From Deinococcus sp. HSC-46F16 (GTDB taxonomy: Bacteria; Deinococcota; Deinococci; Deinococcales; Deinococcaceae), in NCBI RefSeq assembly GCF_024171495.1, contig NZ_JALJZW010000001.1, positions 620,001 through 684,000 on the forward strand: a DNA stretch of 64,000 bases, read 5' to 3'. Both the position numbers and the translations under genes were made by a program. Below are positions 25,949 to 42,504 of this stretch, one piece after another. Under the pieces are notes generated by a model that saw only the letters and a list, made by a program, of their open reading frames with translations, was not told where the DNA came from and made no database searches. The first letter of the stretch is position 1. Each line of letters begins with the position of its first letter.

Positions 25949-26643
25949 CCCTTCACCGAGGCTTCCACCAGCGGCAGCACGTCCGAAAGGCGGTGCAGCG
26001 CCCCCGGCACCTGCCCATTCAGGTCGATCAGGGCCGCCCGCAGCCCCAGCGCCCGCGCCGCCTCCACGTTCTCCGGGCGGTCGTCCACGAACAGCACGGA
26101 GGGGGCGGGCAATCCCAGCGCGTCCAGCGCGAACTCGAACGCTCCCGGCTCCGGCTTGTGCACCCCCACCGTGCAGGTGGCGATCGCCACGTCCACCAGG
26201 TCCGAGAGGCCCAGCGCCTCCAGCGTGCGCCCGATGCTGGGCAGGGTGTTGCTCAGCACGCCGACCTTCAGGCCCCGCGCCCGCAGCGTCTCCAGCACGG
26301 CGCGGGCGTCCTCCACCGGCTTCATGAACCGCTCGTAGGGGTAGGCGGCCATCAGTTCCCGCGCCTGCCCGTCCGTCAGGCCCAGCGCCCGGCCCAGGTC
26401 CGCGCGGTAGATGTCCCAGAAGGCGACCTCGTCCTCGTCCGAGCGCAGGTGCCACCACGCTTCTGCTTGCGCCGCCCACCCCTCGGCCATCCGCCGCCCC
26501 GCCTCCCGCGCGTCCAGCCCGAAGCGCGAGGCCGCCCACAGAGCCGCCTCGCGGTACACGCCAGGGTCGGTGCGGGCCAGGGTGTCGTCGCGGTCGAAAA
26601 GCACGGCCCGCAGCGGAACTGTGCCGGAAGGAGAGGTCGTCAT
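25945..26643 (-). CDS. HAD family hydrolase
   Basis: A 232-residue HAD phosphatase. Motif I is AVLFDRDDTLART, motif II LKVGVLSNTLP, motif III Lys in GVHKPEPGAFEFAL, motif IV VLFVDDRPENVEAA. The helical cap lies between about residues 25 and 95. The Met at 26643 is chosen because it fits the fold and TACACT lies seven bases upstream, a leaderless start. It is the first gene of the five-gene minus-strand operon. It may dephosphorylate a sugar phosphate, but the substrate is unknown. Confidence 0.85.
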   Translation of the reverse strand: MTTSPSGTVPLRAVLFDRDDTLARTDPGVYREAALWAASRFGLDAREAGRRMAEGWAAQAEAWWHLRSDEDEVAFWDIYRADLGRALGLTDGQARELMAAYPYERFMKPVEDARAVLETLRARGLKVGVLSNTLPSIGRTLEALGLSDLVDVAIATCTVGVHKPEPGAFEFALDALGLPAPSVLFVDDRPENVEAARALGLRAALIDLNGQVPGALHRLSDVLPLVEASVKG

Positions 26644-26794
26644 GCGGGGCAGTGTAAGGACCGGAGCACCCCCCCATCCCCAATGACCTGACTTTTTCCA
26701 CGTGGACGCAATCCCATTGCGTGGTGCCCGCGTCGCCGACCAGCCCGCGCAACCCCGTTGTTCAGCCTCCGGGTCAAATGCTACAGTCCGCCCC

Positions 26795-27961
26795 ATGAGC
26801 GCCCGCCCCCACCTCCTGCTCACCCCCGGCCCCACGCCCCTGCACCCCGCCGCGCGGGAGGCGCTGGGGCACGAAGCGCTGGGGCATATGGACCCGGAGG
26901 TCTTCGCGCTCAACGGGGAGATTCAGGCGGACCTGCGGACCCTCTACGGCGCCCCGGACGGCACCTTCACCGCCCTGCTCGCGGGCACGGGCAGCCTGGG
27001 GATGGAGGCGGGCTTTGCCAACCTCGCCGAACCCGGCGACGAGGTGCTCGTCGGCGTGAACGGCTCGTTCGGGGCACGCATGGCGGAGATGGCGGCCCGC
27101 CACGGCGCCCGCGTCCGCACAGTGACGGCCGCGCCGGGCGAGCCGCTGACTCCGGAGGCCTTTGCGGACGCGCTTGCGGGGGGGGACGTGCGCCTCGTCG
27201 CCGTCGTGCACGGCGAGACGAGCACCGGGGTCCTCAACCCGCTCGCCGAGATCGCCGGGGCCGTGCGCGGCAGCGGGGCGCTGCTCAGCGTGGACGCCGT
27301 GACCACCGCCGGAATGCAGCCCTTCGACATGGCCGGGCTGGGGGCGGACTACGTCTACACCGGCTCGCAGAAGTGCCTTTCGGCGCCGCCCGGCGTGGCC
27401 CCCATCGCGGTGAGTGGGCGTGCCCTGGCGCGGCACGCGGCCCGCCGCACCCCCCCCGCCCTGTGGTACGCGGACTTCGCGGGCCTGCGCGACTACTGGG
27501 ACGGCCACAGCTATCACCACACTGTGCCTGTCAGCCTCCACTTCGCCCTGCACGCGGCGCTGCGGGCCGCCCTGGAAGAAGGTCTGCCCCAGCGCCAGGC
27601 CCGCGCCGCCGAAGTGGGGCGCGGGGTGCTCGCCGCGCTGGAGCCGCTGGGTTTCACCCCCTTTGTGCCGGACCCCGACCACCGCCTGCCCACCGTCCTC
27701 GCGCTGCGGCTGCCGCCGGGCCTGGACGACGCCGCCACCCGCGCGGCCCTGCGTGCCCGTGGGGTCAGCGTGGCGGGCGGGATGGGAGCCACCGCCGGGC
27801 AGATCTGGCGCCTGGGGCTGATGGGGGAGGGGGCGCGGCCCGCCCTGTACCACCGCTTCCTGACCGAGCTGGAGGCGGTGATGGGGGTGCGGGGCGCGGC
27901 GAAGCGCTTCGGGGCGGTGCTCTCTGAGGAGGTGCGGGGCGCCTCCGCGGCCCCCGCCTAG
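26795..27961 (+). CDS. Class V aminotransferase, Ala-glyoxylate/Ser-pyruvate type
   Basis: PLP-dependent aminotransferase (388 residues). The opening [19 protein letters not shown] and [21 protein letters not shown] match alanine-glyoxylate / serine-pyruvate aminotransferases. [14 protein letters not shown] binds the cofactor phosphate, [18 protein letters not shown] holds the substrate loop, [11 protein letters not shown] the Asp that holds the pyridine, and [13 protein letters not shown] the Schiff-base Lys (near residue 195). Leaderless: TACAGT seven bases before ATG. Donor and acceptor cannot be decided; a cysteine desulfurase is unlikely because of the TPGPTP start. Its stop overlaps the convergent phosphoesterase by four bases. 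Confidence 0.87.
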   Translation: MSARPHLLLTPGPTPLHPAAREALGHEALGHMDPEVFALNGEIQADLRTLYGAPDGTFTALLAGTGSLGMEAGFANLAEPGDEVLVGVNGSFGARMAEMAARHGARVRTVTAAPGEPLTPEAFADALAGGDVRLVAVVHGETSTGVLNPLAEIAGAVRGSGALLSVDAVTTAGMQPFDMAGLGADYVYTGSQKCLSAPPGVAPIAVSGRALARHAARRTPPALWYADFAGLRDYWDGHSYHHTVPVSLHFALHAALRAALEEGLPQRQARAAEVGRGVLAALEPLGFTPFVPDPDHRLPTVLALRLPPGLDDAATRAALRARGVSVAGGMGATAGQIWRLGLMGEGARPALYHRFLTELEAVMGVRGAAKRFGAVLSEEVRGASAAPA

Positions 27962-28662
27962 CCCATTCGCCCGGTCCGGATCACGTCCGCGATCACCGGC
28001 GGCAGCTTCCAGGCCAGCACGTCGAAGGCGGAAGAAGCGTAGTCGTAGCTCACCTTGTGCAGGGTCACGCGCGGCTTGCGGCCCACGCAGTCCACGAGGG
28101 CCACGTCGGCCCCCGGCTCCGAGTTCAGGCTCAGGCCCACCGAGCCGGGGTCCACGAAGGTCGTGTCGCCCACCACCCGCACGAAAGGCACGTGCGTGCC
28201 CCCCACCACGACCACCCGTGCCCCCAGCGTCTCCGCGAGGTCTTCGAGGTCGCGCTCGGGGGCCATCAGGTCGAGGCGCTCCTCGGGGTCGTGCGGGCTG
28301 CCGTGGAAGTAGCGCACCCGGCCCACCGGGGTCATCATCCGGCCGCCCGGCGGCAATCGGCGCAGGAAGTCGAGCTGCTCGGGCGAGAGCACCCCCCGCG
28401 TCCAGGTCAGCACCTGCTCGGCCACCCCGTGCCGCTCCGAGCGCCCGCCGAGGTCGAGGGCCACCCGCAGGTCGCTCGACCCCAGTCCGGCCGTCCAGCC
28501 TTCCCGCCGCACGAAGTCGATCACCGGCCCCGGACTGGCCCCGTAGCCCACGAGGTCGCCCACCACCACGACCCCGTGGACCGCCGAGTCCGCGAGAAAA
28601 CGCTGAACGGCGGTCAGCGCGTGGATATTGCCGTGCAGGTCACTGAGAAAAGCCAGTCGCAA
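27958..28662 (-). CDS. Metallophosphoesterase, YfcE/calcineurin-like
   Basis: A 234-residue calcineurin-like phosphoesterase. [16 protein letters not shown] gives the D-x-H metal motif, [14 protein letters not shown] the [14 protein letters not shown] a His site, [11 protein letters not shown] the GxTH motif and FVDPGSVG the last loop. It is probably a phosphodiesterase acting on small molecules. No ATG is available before an upstream TAG; TTG at 28662 is the likely start, with TAGCAT nine bases upstream. Confidence 0.86.
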   Translation of the reverse strand: MRLAFLSDLHGNIHALTAVQRFLADSAVHGVVVVGDLVGYGASPGPVIDFVRREGWTAGLGSSDLRVALDLGGRSERHGVAEQVLTWTRGVLSPEQLDFLRRLPPGGRMMTPVGRVRYFHGSPHDPEERLDLMAPERDLEDLAETLGARVVVVGGTHVPFVRVVGDTTFVDPGSVGLSLNSEPGADVALVDCVGRKPRVTLHKVSYDYASSAFDVLAWKLPPVIADVIRTGRMG

Positions 28663-28747
28663 AGTGCCCGCATGCTAGGGCATCTGCCCCGCCGCTGCGC
28701 CGGGGTGCCCCCGGTCGGGTGGGCGGGCGAGTCCGTATCATGGCGCG

Positions 28748-30220
28748 GTGCTCACCCGGCTCCCGCCCCCGCTCACCGCCGCCCTGCTCGGGGCGCTCCT
28801 CGCCGCCTGCGGGCTGCCGCTGGAGTGGAGCTTCCTCGCCTACGTTCCCCTCGCCCTCCTGCTGATGTACGCGGCCCAGGCCCCCACCTCGCGGGCGCTG
28901 GCAGGCCGGGTCTTCTGGTCGGGGGCGGCCTACAGCGCAGTGCACCTGTGGTGGCTGACGGCCTTCCTGGGCAAGCTCTTTCAGTTTGCCCCGGCGGGCG
29001 TCCTCGCCTTCGCCCTCTTCGCGCTGGAGGGAGCCTTCCTCGCGGCCATGGCCTGGCTCGCCGCCCGGCTGGTGCGCTCGCCCGAAGCGCGGGTCTGGGC
29101 GCTCGCGGGCGGCTGGGTCGGGCTGGAGTGGCTGCGCTTCTTGGGACCGCTCGCCTTTCCGTGGCCGACCCTGGGCTACACGCTGCTCCCCACCCCCGCC
29201 ATCCAGATCGCGGACCTCGGCGGAGTGGTGCTGGGCAGCGTGGTCGTGGCCGCGACCGCCGCCGCGCTCGTCAGTTTCTGGTGGGGGAGACGGGCGCCCC
29301 TGGTGCTGATGTCGGGGGTCTGGCTCGCCGCCCTCGCCTACGGGGTCACCCGCGTGCCAGGCCAGGGACCCGTGCAGCCCATGCTGGTGCTGCGCACCGA
29401 CGTGGACCTGTTTGACCGCACCGTGCCGGAAGACGCCCTGTATCAGTCGTCCGCCCGCCTGACTGCGCAGAGCCGCCGCCCCGGCGAGGTCGTCGCCTGG
29501 AGCGAGAGCGCGGTGCGCGACCCCAGCCTGCTGCCCACCGTCCCCGCGAATGGCCTGTACGGGGTGAGTTCCTACGGGGTGCCCCGGCGCAACACGGTCG
29601 TCGCCTGGAACGGCACGGAGGTCACCGGCCAGACCGACAAGGCCCGCCCGGTCCCCTTCGGCGAGTATTTCCCGCTGTACGACACCTGGCCGGGCCTCTA
29701 CCGGCTCATCGAGGCGGGCACCGGCTTCGTCCTCGGCCCCAACCTGCCCCCTGCCGAGCGGGTGATGCCCCTGCCGCTGGGGGGCGTGCTGTACGGCGCC
29801 TATGTCTGCTACGACTCCGTGTTCCCCTGGGTCAGCCGCCAGCTCACCCGGCAAGGCGCGGAACTGCTCGTCAACGTCAGCAACGACGGCTGGTACGACG
29901 GCTGGGGCGTGCAGCAGCACTTCATGATGGGCCGGGTCCGCGCCATCGAGACGCGGCGCTGGGTGGTCCGCAGCGTGAACCGCGGGATCGCGGGCTCGGT
30001 TGACGACCTCGGCCGCCCCCGGCAGACGCTCTCGCGTGGGGAGGGCGTGGTCCATGTCCAGCCCCGCCGCCTGGAAGGGCAGACGGTCTATACCCGCTTC
30101 GGCGACCTGCCCGTCCTGCTGCTCGCCGCGTTGATGGTGGGGTATGGCCTCTGGCTGGACCGCTCCTACCGGAACCCTTCCACCACGTCGTCGAGATCGT
30201 CCTCCGGCAGCTCGACATAA
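28748..30220 (+). CDS. lnt: Apolipoprotein N-acyltransferase
   Basis: Integral membrane enzyme adding the third acyl chain to lipoproteins (490 residues). Several hydrophobic helices fill the first 200 residues ([19 protein letters not shown] ... [21 protein letters not shown]). The nitrilase-like periplasmic domain has [13 protein letters not shown] (catalytic Glu), [18 protein letters not shown] (Cys nucleophile; CYD where CYE is usual), and [13 protein letters not shown] final helix [14 protein letters not shown] ends near 30160. The last 17 codons, rich in Ser and Thr, read through the end of the convergent recombinase gene, a 55-base overlap. Leaderless GTG start: TATCAT six bases upstream. 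Confidence 0.9.
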   Translation: MLTRLPPPLTAALLGALLAACGLPLEWSFLAYVPLALLLMYAAQAPTSRALAGRVFWSGAAYSAVHLWWLTAFLGKLFQFAPAGVLAFALFALEGAFLAAMAWLAARLVRSPEARVWALAGGWVGLEWLRFLGPLAFPWPTLGYTLLPTPAIQIADLGGVVLGSVVVAATAAALVSFWWGRRAPLVLMSGVWLAALAYGVTRVPGQGPVQPMLVLRTDVDLFDRTVPEDALYQSSARLTAQSRRPGEVVAWSESAVRDPSLLPTVPANGLYGVSSYGVPRRNTVVAWNGTEVTGQTDKARPVPFGEYFPLYDTWPGLYRLIEAGTGFVLGPNLPPAERVMPLPLGGVLYGAYVCYDSVFPWVSRQLTRQGAELLVNVSNDGWYDGWGVQQHFMMGRVRAIETRRWVVRSVNRGIAGSVDDLGRPRQTLSRGEGVVHVQPRRLEGQTVYTRFGDLPVLLLAALMVGYGLWLDRSYRNPSTTSSRSSSGSST

Positions 30221-31128
30221 CGCCGAGTGGTGTCCACCTGCTCGTGCCCCAGAAAGCCCGCCACCCGCGTGAAATCCCGTGTGGCTGCATAGAGTTGCGT
30301 TCCCGCATACTTCCGCCCGGCATGAAAACCCCGGAACTCGTGTTCCCGGCCACATTTCAGGGCAAGCTTCTGGAGACGGGTATACGCCGTCGAGTAGGCC
30401 CGCCAGGGAAGGACGGGACCATTCGGCACGGCCGGGCGCACCCCCTCCAGCGCCTCCCGCAGCCGGGCACTCAGCGGGACCCGCCTCGCCTTGTCCCCCT
30501 TGCCGTGGGCCACGAGCAGGCGGCGGCGCTCCAGGTCCACATGCGCCCAGTCCACGCCCAGCGCCTCCGCAATTCGCAGGCCCGCGTGGGTGAGCAGCAG
30601 CAGCAAGACGCGCTCGTGGGGGTCGGCTTCCGCCAGCAGCGCCTGCACGAAGTCGGGGCGGTAGGGCGGGTTTTTCACGATGCCCTTGGTGCGGTCCTTG
30701 GGGCGCTTCACGTCCGCGAAGGGGTCGGCATCGGTCGCCCCAGCCCAGCGCAGCGCCCGGTACAGGGCCGAGGCCGCCGCCACCCGCGCCTGCACGGTCG
30801 CGGGTTTGAGGCCCGACTGCACCAAGCCCGCGACGTACAATCCCGGCTCACGCCGACCGGGGTGCAGCAGGTTCCAGCCGTGCTCGGTGGCGTGGGTGAT
30901 CAGCACCTCGACGCCTTTGCGATAGGCCCGCAGCGTATGTGGGCTGAGGCGCACGCCGCCGCTGGTGTCGGTCGTCAGGTAAGCGAGCGTGAGCGCCCAC
31001 AGGTCTCCGAACGCCTTGTCCCGCGCCGCCGTCACTGCCCGGACCCGCAGCGCCTCGTCGGTCAGACCGCTGAAACTTCGGGCCTGCGAGAGACGGTCGC
31101 CAACGTAGGGAAGCAGGTCGCCGGACAT
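30166..31128 (-). CDS. Tyrosine recombinase, XerC/D-like
   Basis: Site-specific recombinase of 320 residues. The N-terminal core-binding domain holds [30 protein letters not shown]. The catalytic domain has [14 protein letters not shown] (Arg I), [12 protein letters not shown] (beta-hairpin Lys region), [13 protein letters not shown] (H-x-x-R), and [17 protein letters not shown] (His and Tyr nucleophile). All catalytic residues are present. The Met at 31128 is preferred (TATCAT eight bases upstream) over 31146. No integrated element, second recombinase or att duplication is visible nearby, so it may be a chromosomal Xer-type enzyme or a remnant. Its 3' end overlaps lnt. Confidence 0.88.
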   Translation of the reverse strand: MSGDLLPYVGDRLSQARSFSGLTDEALRVRAVTAARDKAFGDLWALTLAYLTTDTSGGVRLSPHTLRAYRKGVEVLITHATEHGWNLLHPGRREPGLYVAGLVQSGLKPATVQARVAAASALYRALRWAGATDADPFADVKRPKDRTKGIVKNPPYRPDFVQALLAEADPHERVLLLLLTHAGLRIAEALGVDWAHVDLERRRLLVAHGKGDKARRVPLSARLREALEGVRPAVPNGPVLPWRAYSTAYTRLQKLALKCGREHEFRGFHAGRKYAGTQLYAATRDFTRVAGFLGHEQVDTTRRYVELPEDDLDDVVEGFR

Positions 31129-31171
31129 GGTGTCCGATGATAACATGCCTTATCAACGAAGGGTCTTCAAA

Positions 31172-31198
31172 GCAAACCCCCGCTGGTGACGGGGGTCC
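31172..31198 (-). terminator. Terminator of lipid kinase gene
   Basis: On the minus strand CCCCCG pairs with CGGGGG around TCACCAG, followed by TTTGCTTTG. It starts nine bases after the kinase stop and sits upstream of the recombinase gene. Confidence 0.75.
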
Positions 31199-31206
31199 GG
31201 GCGGAC

Positions 31207-32196
<990 letters not shown>

Positions 32197-32234
32197 TCGG
32201 GGCTCATTACACTGCCCGCACGGAGGCTTTCTCT

Positions 32235-32603
32235 ATGGTGCGTGTCTTCTTTGCTTCTTTACTGTTCGCCGGAGCCCTGGCCTCGTGCGCCCCCCGTGAG
32301 CAGGCGGTGGTGGGTGTCACCGTGACCCCGGTCCTCGTCAAGCTCTCGGAACCCGCCGCGCGGGGCGGCACCCTGACCATTCAGGGCCGCTACCTCGGCG
32401 GCCCGCAGACCGGGCGGGTGCGCCTCGGCGCCAGCGAGACCGGCGAAGGCGGCTACCTCTTCCCTGCCGCCAGCGTGCGCTCGTGGACCGACAGCGAGAT
32501 CGTGCTGACGGTCCCGGCTGACGCGCCGACGGGCGGCTCGTGGCTCTTCGTGGAGGTGGCCGGGAAGCGCTCGACGGGGCTGCCGTACAGCGTCCGGCCG
32601 TAA
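32235..32603 (+). CDS. Lipoprotein with IPT/TIG-like domain
   Basis: A 122-residue lipoprotein precursor. [16 protein letters not shown] ends with the lipobox LASC, so Cys-18 should be lipidated. The mature part has one beta domain: [38 protein letters not shown], then [31 protein letters not shown], which follows the IPT/TIG pattern. GGAGG lies eight bases before the ATG, and TACACT further upstream. A terminator follows. Function is unknown; binding to other envelope proteins or glycans is plausible. Confidence 0.75.
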   Translation: MVRVFFASLLFAGALASCAPREQAVVGVTVTPVLVKLSEPAARGGTLTIQGRYLGGPQTGRVRLGASETGEGGYLFPAASVRSWTDSEIVLTVPADAPTGGSWLFVEVAGKRSTGLPYSVRP

Positions 32604-32622
32604 CCCGCCCGTTCTGCCCAGA

Positions 32623-32648
32623 AGCCCCAGCCCTTGGCGGGGCTTTTT
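32623..32648 (+). terminator. Lipoprotein gene terminator
   Basis: AGCCCC (32623-32628) pairs with GGGGCT (32639-32644), followed by TTTTT. A classical intrinsic terminator 20 bases after the stop. Confidence 0.85.
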
Positions 32649-32687
32649 CCTGTACTGATCGCCGGGCACCGGCTCTCGGCTGCTATC

Positions 32688-35748
<3,061 letters not shown>

Positions 35749-35754
35749 ATCAGG

Positions 35755-35775
35755 GGGAGGGCAGTCTCCCCTTTC
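35755..35775 (+). terminator. aspS terminator
   Basis: GGGGAG pairs with CTCCCC across GGCAGT, followed by TTTCT. It lies a few bases after the aspS stop and directly before gene-end element copy D. Confidence 0.65.
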
Positions 35776-35785
35776 TCCAGAGGCA

Positions 35786-35832
35786 GTAAGTGAATTGATT
35801 CACAATGAATCTGGTTCGTGAAAGGGTTATTT
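35786..35832 (+). repeat. Gene-end element, copy D (degenerate)
   Basis: Copy D, plus strand, 38 bases after aspS: GTGAATTGATTCAC is a perfect palindrome with changed inner pair, followed by an imperfect right arm TTCGTGAA and a poor T tract (GGGTTATTT). Its end overlaps the stop codon of the convergent phosphatase gene (35827). Confidence 0.7.
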
Positions 35833-36453
35833 GCTCGGAGCAGCAGAAACATGCGTTTGATCAGCGAGACGAACTGCACGCCAGGTCTGGGCCTCGCGGC
35901 GCAGCTCGGTTACCGCAGTGTTGGCGTGGGCATACCGTTGGTCCTGCCATAGCGCCCGAATCTCCAGCCCGAGCAGACGGGCGAGGACCGCCGTGAGCGC
36001 TCCGCCGTGGGAGACGACGATGGGGGTACCGGGAGCGGTTAGGGGAACCTCCAGTGCGGCGAGAAAGCGCCCGGCCACCCCGTCCAGCGTCTCACCCCCC
36101 GCGAAGCCGAAGGCCCCACCGGGCAGATCGAGCTCATGGGCGTGACTGACGAGGTGGGCATACGGACGGCCGTGCCACTGCGGACCGACCTCGATTTCCT
36201 GAATGCCGGGCAGCACGGTCATGGGGACACCCAGAGCGTCCGCGATGGCCTGCGCCGTCTGCTGAGCCCGCCGAAAGGGGCTGGCGTAGACGGCGGGAGC
36301 GCTGAGCTTCAGACCTGCAAGGTGGGCCGCCACCGCCCGCGCCTGCTCCTCTCCCACGGCGTCGAGGGGGTCATCGTGGCTCGCGCCGAGGGTCTGGGTG
36401 ACGTTGCTGGCGGTCTGGCCGTGGCGGACGAGAAACAGGCGGTCGGCGGGCAT
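35827..36453 (-). CDS. Histidine phosphatase family protein
   Basis: Phosphoglycerate-mutase-like phosphatase (208 residues). DRLFLVRHGQTASNV has the RHG motif whose His is phosphorylated; YASPFRRAQQTAQAIA carries the second Arg; IQEIEVGPQWHGR the acid loop; and PIVVSHGGALTAVLA the second catalytic His. Leaderless: TAGACT seven bases before ATG. Small size and absence of the mutase lid point to a broad phosphatase (GpmB/CobC class) rather than a glycolytic mutase. The last residues (THVSAAPSK) overlap the gene-end element. Confidence 0.88.
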   Translation of the reverse strand: MPADRLFLVRHGQTASNVTQTLGASHDDPLDAVGEEQARAVAAHLAGLKLSAPAVYASPFRRAQQTAQAIADALGVPMTVLPGIQEIEVGPQWHGRPYAHLVSHAHELDLPGGAFGFAGGETLDGVAGRFLAALEVPLTAPGTPIVVSHGGALTAVLARLLGLEIRALWQDQRYAHANTAVTELRREAQTWRAVRLADQTHVSAAPSK

Positions 36454-36463
36454 GGGAGCGAGT

Positions 36464-37162
36464 CTAGCGGGGTGGGAAGCTCAGCCCCAGCCCGTCGCCC
36501 TCGGCGGCGAGGACCTCGAAGCGGGCGAAGAGTTCCTCCGAGTACCAGCCGTCCCGCCGGGTGCGGGTGATGGCCTCGCGGTGTCCAGCGCCCGCGTAGG
36601 CATAAGCTTTCACGCTCGCGGCGTCCCGCCACACGCTGAAGGTGGCCTGGGAGAGCAGGGGAATGTCCCCCAGACCCAAGGTCAGGAGGAGGCCGGGGTG
36701 GGCGTGCAGCCCGTCCTGGGAGGCGGGCACGGCGGACCAGAAGGCCCGCATCCGGGTTGGGCGGATCGCCGCGCGGGTGAGGACAGCGAGGGGGCCGGTG
36801 GGGGCGTCGGCAGTGGGAGAACCGAAGGGTTCGCGGCCCCCCCATTGTCCCTTTGACCGCAGCGGGCGCAGGAGGAGGGTGCCGCTCTCTGTCAGGTGCG
36901 CCCGGTCCCGCTCACGCCACGGGGACGCCTCGAACTCCCGAAAGGACGCCTCGTCCGTCCACACCGCCAGCCGCGCCCAGCGGCGGAAGTCCGCCCCCAG
37001 GGTGAGGTCGTCGCCCCGGCCCGTCCCCATGAGGCGGAAGAAGGTCAGGCCGGGCACCCGGCGCAGGTGGAGGGGGTCGCGACCCATCCGGGTCCAGCCG
37101 CGCCACGCCCCACGCGGGGAGTAGCGGTTGACCGTGAGGGTGACGAGGGGGGAAGGGACCAC
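36464..37162 (-). CDS. CrtA-like spheroidene monooxygenase family protein
   Basis: A 232-residue protein that matches the spheroidene monooxygenase (CrtA) family from memory of its pattern: [30 protein letters not shown] near the N-terminus, [12 protein letters not shown] in the middle, [29 protein letters not shown], then [23 protein letters not shown] and [11 protein letters not shown] at the end. CrtA adds keto groups to acyclic carotenoids. Deinoxanthin synthesis is known to use other oxygenases (CrtO, a P450), so the role here is open. Leaderless GTG: TACACT seven bases upstream. It lies next to the phosphatase in the same direction but each has its own -10. Confidence 0.75.
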   Translation of the reverse strand: MVPSPLVTLTVNRYSPRGAWRGWTRMGRDPLHLRRVPGLTFFRLMGTGRGDDLTLGADFRRWARLAVWTDEASFREFEASPWRERDRAHLTESGTLLLRPLRSKGQWGGREPFGSPTADAPTGPLAVLTRAAIRPTRMRAFWSAVPASQDGLHAHPGLLLTLGLGDIPLLSQATFSVWRDAASVKAYAYAGAGHREAITRTRRDGWYSEELFARFEVLAAEGDGLGLSFPPR

Positions 37163-37233
37163 GGAGGGCAGTGTAGGCCGAGCGTCATCCCCGTCGCGGT
37201 GAGGGGGCGTACCTCTCCCCTATTCTCTGGAAC

Positions 37234-39084
<1,851 letters not shown>

Positions 39085-39089
39085 GCCAA

Positions 39090-39127
39090 AACGGAGCGCC
39101 CCCTTCTTCAGCGAAGGGGGCGTTTTC
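39090..39127. terminator. Bidirectional terminator
   Basis: CGCCCCCTTC pairs with GAAGGGGGCG around TTCAGC, with AAAACG on one side and CGTTTTCC on the other, so it can act for uvrC and for the small convergent gene. Confidence 0.85.
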
Positions 39128-39142
39128 CGATCTGTCGGCTCG

Positions 39143-39298
39143 TCATGCGGGCCGCAGCCGGGGGCGGAGGCTCAGGCGGGCGAGCAGGGAGGGGCGGGCG
39201 GGCTGGGCGGCGCGGGCCTCCCGGACGGCGCGGTCGTGCTGGGCCTGGTCGCGCAGGGCCTGGGCATGCTGGGCGAAGAGTTCGGGGGAGAGGTGCAT
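39143..39298 (-). CDS. Small helical protein, 51 aa
   Basis: A short minus-strand gene: [20 protein letters not shown] then [20 protein letters not shown] and a basic end ([11 protein letters not shown]). GAAAGGAAG lies nine bases before the ATG, and a bidirectional terminator follows 16 bases after the TGA. The first half should be an amphipathic helix. It has no membrane segment or recognised family. The good ribosome site and terminator support a real gene, but high GC makes chance frames common. Confidence 0.5.
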   Translation of the reverse strand: MHLSPELFAQHAQALRDQAQHDRAVREARAAQPARPSLLARLSLRPRLRPA

Positions 39299-39423
39299 GT
39301 GGGGCTTCCTTTCGGCCGGGGGGCATGTCCCCTGTCCCGGCTGTCCCCATGGTGCGCTCCCGGCCCCCGCCGGGGCATCGGCGGGGTGGCGGGGGCGCGG
39401 TGGGCCGAATGGCGCAGGCGGGG

Positions 39424-40836
<1,413 letters not shown>

Positions 40837-40949
40837 ATGACGGGCATCATAAGGCCCCCTCCGGTGGGGTGGGGGGCGCAGGGGCGGAGGCAGCGGACTT
40901 TCCACGAAGGGCTACAGAACGCCCGGCGAGCGCCTGACACGATGACGGT

Positions 40950-41510
40950 ATGACGCGCTCGCGTGGGATGGCGGGAACACTGCTGGGACTGATGCTGGCC
41001 GGGCTGGCCCTGGCCGCGCCCCGGCCTTATGCGGCGGCGAACGGCAGCGCGACCTTCGAGCACCGGGTCAGGGTCGTCAATGTGCGGGGCACCATCGCGG
41101 GCGTGACGGCGCAGGTGCAACTCGACCCAGCCGACCTCGCGGCCACGCGGGGCAGCGTGACGGTGCCGCTGAGCGAGTTGAAGACGGGGATCGGGCTCCG
41201 CGACCGGCACGCGCAGGGCGAGGTCGCGCTGAACACCGCGCGGTATCCCAACGCGACCTTCGTGCTGGAGAAGCTGACGGGCGGGCGACTGCTGGAGGGG
41301 CAGACCCTGAACACCACGGCCAGCGGGCGCTTGACGGTCAAGGCGACCACCCGGCCCGTGAGCGTGCCGGTCAAGGCGACCCTGCGCGGGGGGCGGGTGG
41401 AGGTCAGCACCCAGTTCAAGTTCAACCCCTACGACTTTGACGTGCGTTATCCCGGCAGCAGCGACAGCGTGACGGTGGGCGTGACGTTCACCCTCGCGGC
41501 GACGCCGTAG
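40950..41510 (+). CDS. YceI family periplasmic protein
   Basis: A 186-residue exported lipocalin-like protein. A signal peptide ([14 protein letters not shown]) is followed by [21 protein letters not shown], the family opening, then [13 protein letters not shown] [33 protein letters not shown] and [18 protein letters not shown]. YceI proteins bind long isoprenoids in a beta barrel. It is convergent with the copper cluster. An out-of-frame ATG at 40942 reads only three codons and stops inside the start codon of this gene. Confidence 0.88.
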   Translation: MTRSRGMAGTLLGLMLAGLALAAPRPYAAANGSATFEHRVRVVNVRGTIAGVTAQVQLDPADLAATRGSVTVPLSELKTGIGLRDRHAQGEVALNTARYPNATFVLEKLTGGRLLEGQTLNTTASGRLTVKATTRPVSVPVKATLRGGRVEVSTQFKFNPYDFDVRYPGSSDSVTVGVTFTLAATP

Positions 41511-41691
41511 GTTCGCGCGGTCATCTTTCTCCCAGCTTCACCCTGCCTTCGGCGTCCGGCCCCTGCCCGGGTCCGTGTCTGTTCAACTTGTGTCGGAGGA
41601 GCGGTCGGTGCTCTCCCGATGGAGGCCTGGACAGACAAAGACGAGCGCCCGCTCCCTGGGTCGGGGCAGGCGTCCGGAAGGGGGCGGAGGG

Positions 41692-42501
41692 TCAGGGTGG
41701 GCTGGTGTGAGCCTGCGAATGGTCCCCAGGCGACGGGGGCGGCGTGGTGCCCAGCGATGCCGTCACCGCCAGCACCCCCAGCAGCAGCGCAGTTTCCAGA
41801 GCGAGGAAGCGGCGCACCTGCCCGCCCCGGGCGAAGGCGCGGCGGACGAGGAGGGCGGCGAACAGCGCGAGGGCCACGAGGGCGAGCTTGAGCAGCAGGG
41901 TGCGGCCGTAGGCGGTCTGCGGCAGGGCGAGGGGGTCGCCCGCGTGCTGCCCAGTGAGGAGCAGGCCGGTGACCAGCAGGACGGCCACGCATCCCAGCGC
42001 GACGGGCGTGAAGCGCCGCGCCAGGGCTGGGGTAGGCCGGGGCGACGTGACGAGCGCCAGGACGCCGCCCAGCCAGACCGCCATCGCTCCCGCGTGCAGG
42101 GCGGTCAGGGCGCGGAGGCCGGGGCCGTGCGCCGCCCCGTGCCCGCCTCCCGCCACGCCCCACAGCAGCAGGGCGGCGGGCAGGGTCAGGAGCCACGCGG
42201 GCCAGCGGGCCAGCTCGGCGGCGAGGAGGAGCGCCCCGCCCATTCCCCGCAGCAGGGCGGCCCGGCCCGGCCCGGTGGTCGTGAGGTAGGCCAAGGCGTC
42301 CGTGGGGGTCAGGAAGCCGAGGTCCTGCAGGGTCACGCCGACTTGCAGGGCGGACCCCAGGAGCAGCAGCCCGAACCCCACCCCCAGCCAGGGCCGCCCC
42401 GGATGCCCCGGCGTGAGCTGGCGGCGGGCCACCACGCCGCCGACGAGCAGCAGGGTGCCCAGCGTGGTCAGGAATCCGGCGACGGCGAGGAGGAGGAGCA
42501 C
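41692..42501 (-). CDS. copD: CopD family copper-resistance membrane protein
   Basis: An integral membrane protein of 269 residues with about eight hydrophobic segments ([23 protein letters not shown] ... [20 protein letters not shown]). The signature [21 protein letters not shown] near residue 145 with its His, and [13 protein letters not shown] segment later, match CopD. CopD works with CopC in copper movement across the membrane. It starts at a GTG four bases after the copC stop, so the genes are co-translated. The C-terminus is Pro- and His-containing ([16 protein letters not shown]). Confidence 0.87.
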   Translation of the reverse strand: MLLLLAVAGFLTTLGTLLLVGGVVARRQLTPGHPGRPWLGVGFGLLLLGSALQVGVTLQDLGFLTPTDALAYLTTTGPGRAALLRGMGGALLLAAELARWPAWLLTLPAALLLWGVAGGGHGAAHGPGLRALTALHAGAMAVWLGGVLALVTSPRPTPALARRFTPVALGCVAVLLVTGLLLTGQHAGDPLALPQTAYGRTLLLKLALVALALFAALLVRRAFARGGQVRRFLALETALLLGVLAVTASLGTTPPPSPGDHSQAHTSPP

Positions 42502-42504
42502 CCG

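Noticed and set aside
30166..31128. Prophage or integrative element around the tyrosine recombinase
   Set aside because: Neighbours on both sides are ordinary chromosomal genes, and no repeats, tRNA end, excisionase or phage gene is visible.
37163..37233. DNA-damage operator expected before uvrC
   Set aside because: No palindromic damage motif is present; only a TATTCT -10 seven bases before the GTG.
41511..41691. Gene in the gap between YceI and copD
   Set aside because: Frames here are short extensions of flanking shadows; no start signal, hairpin or family match was seen.
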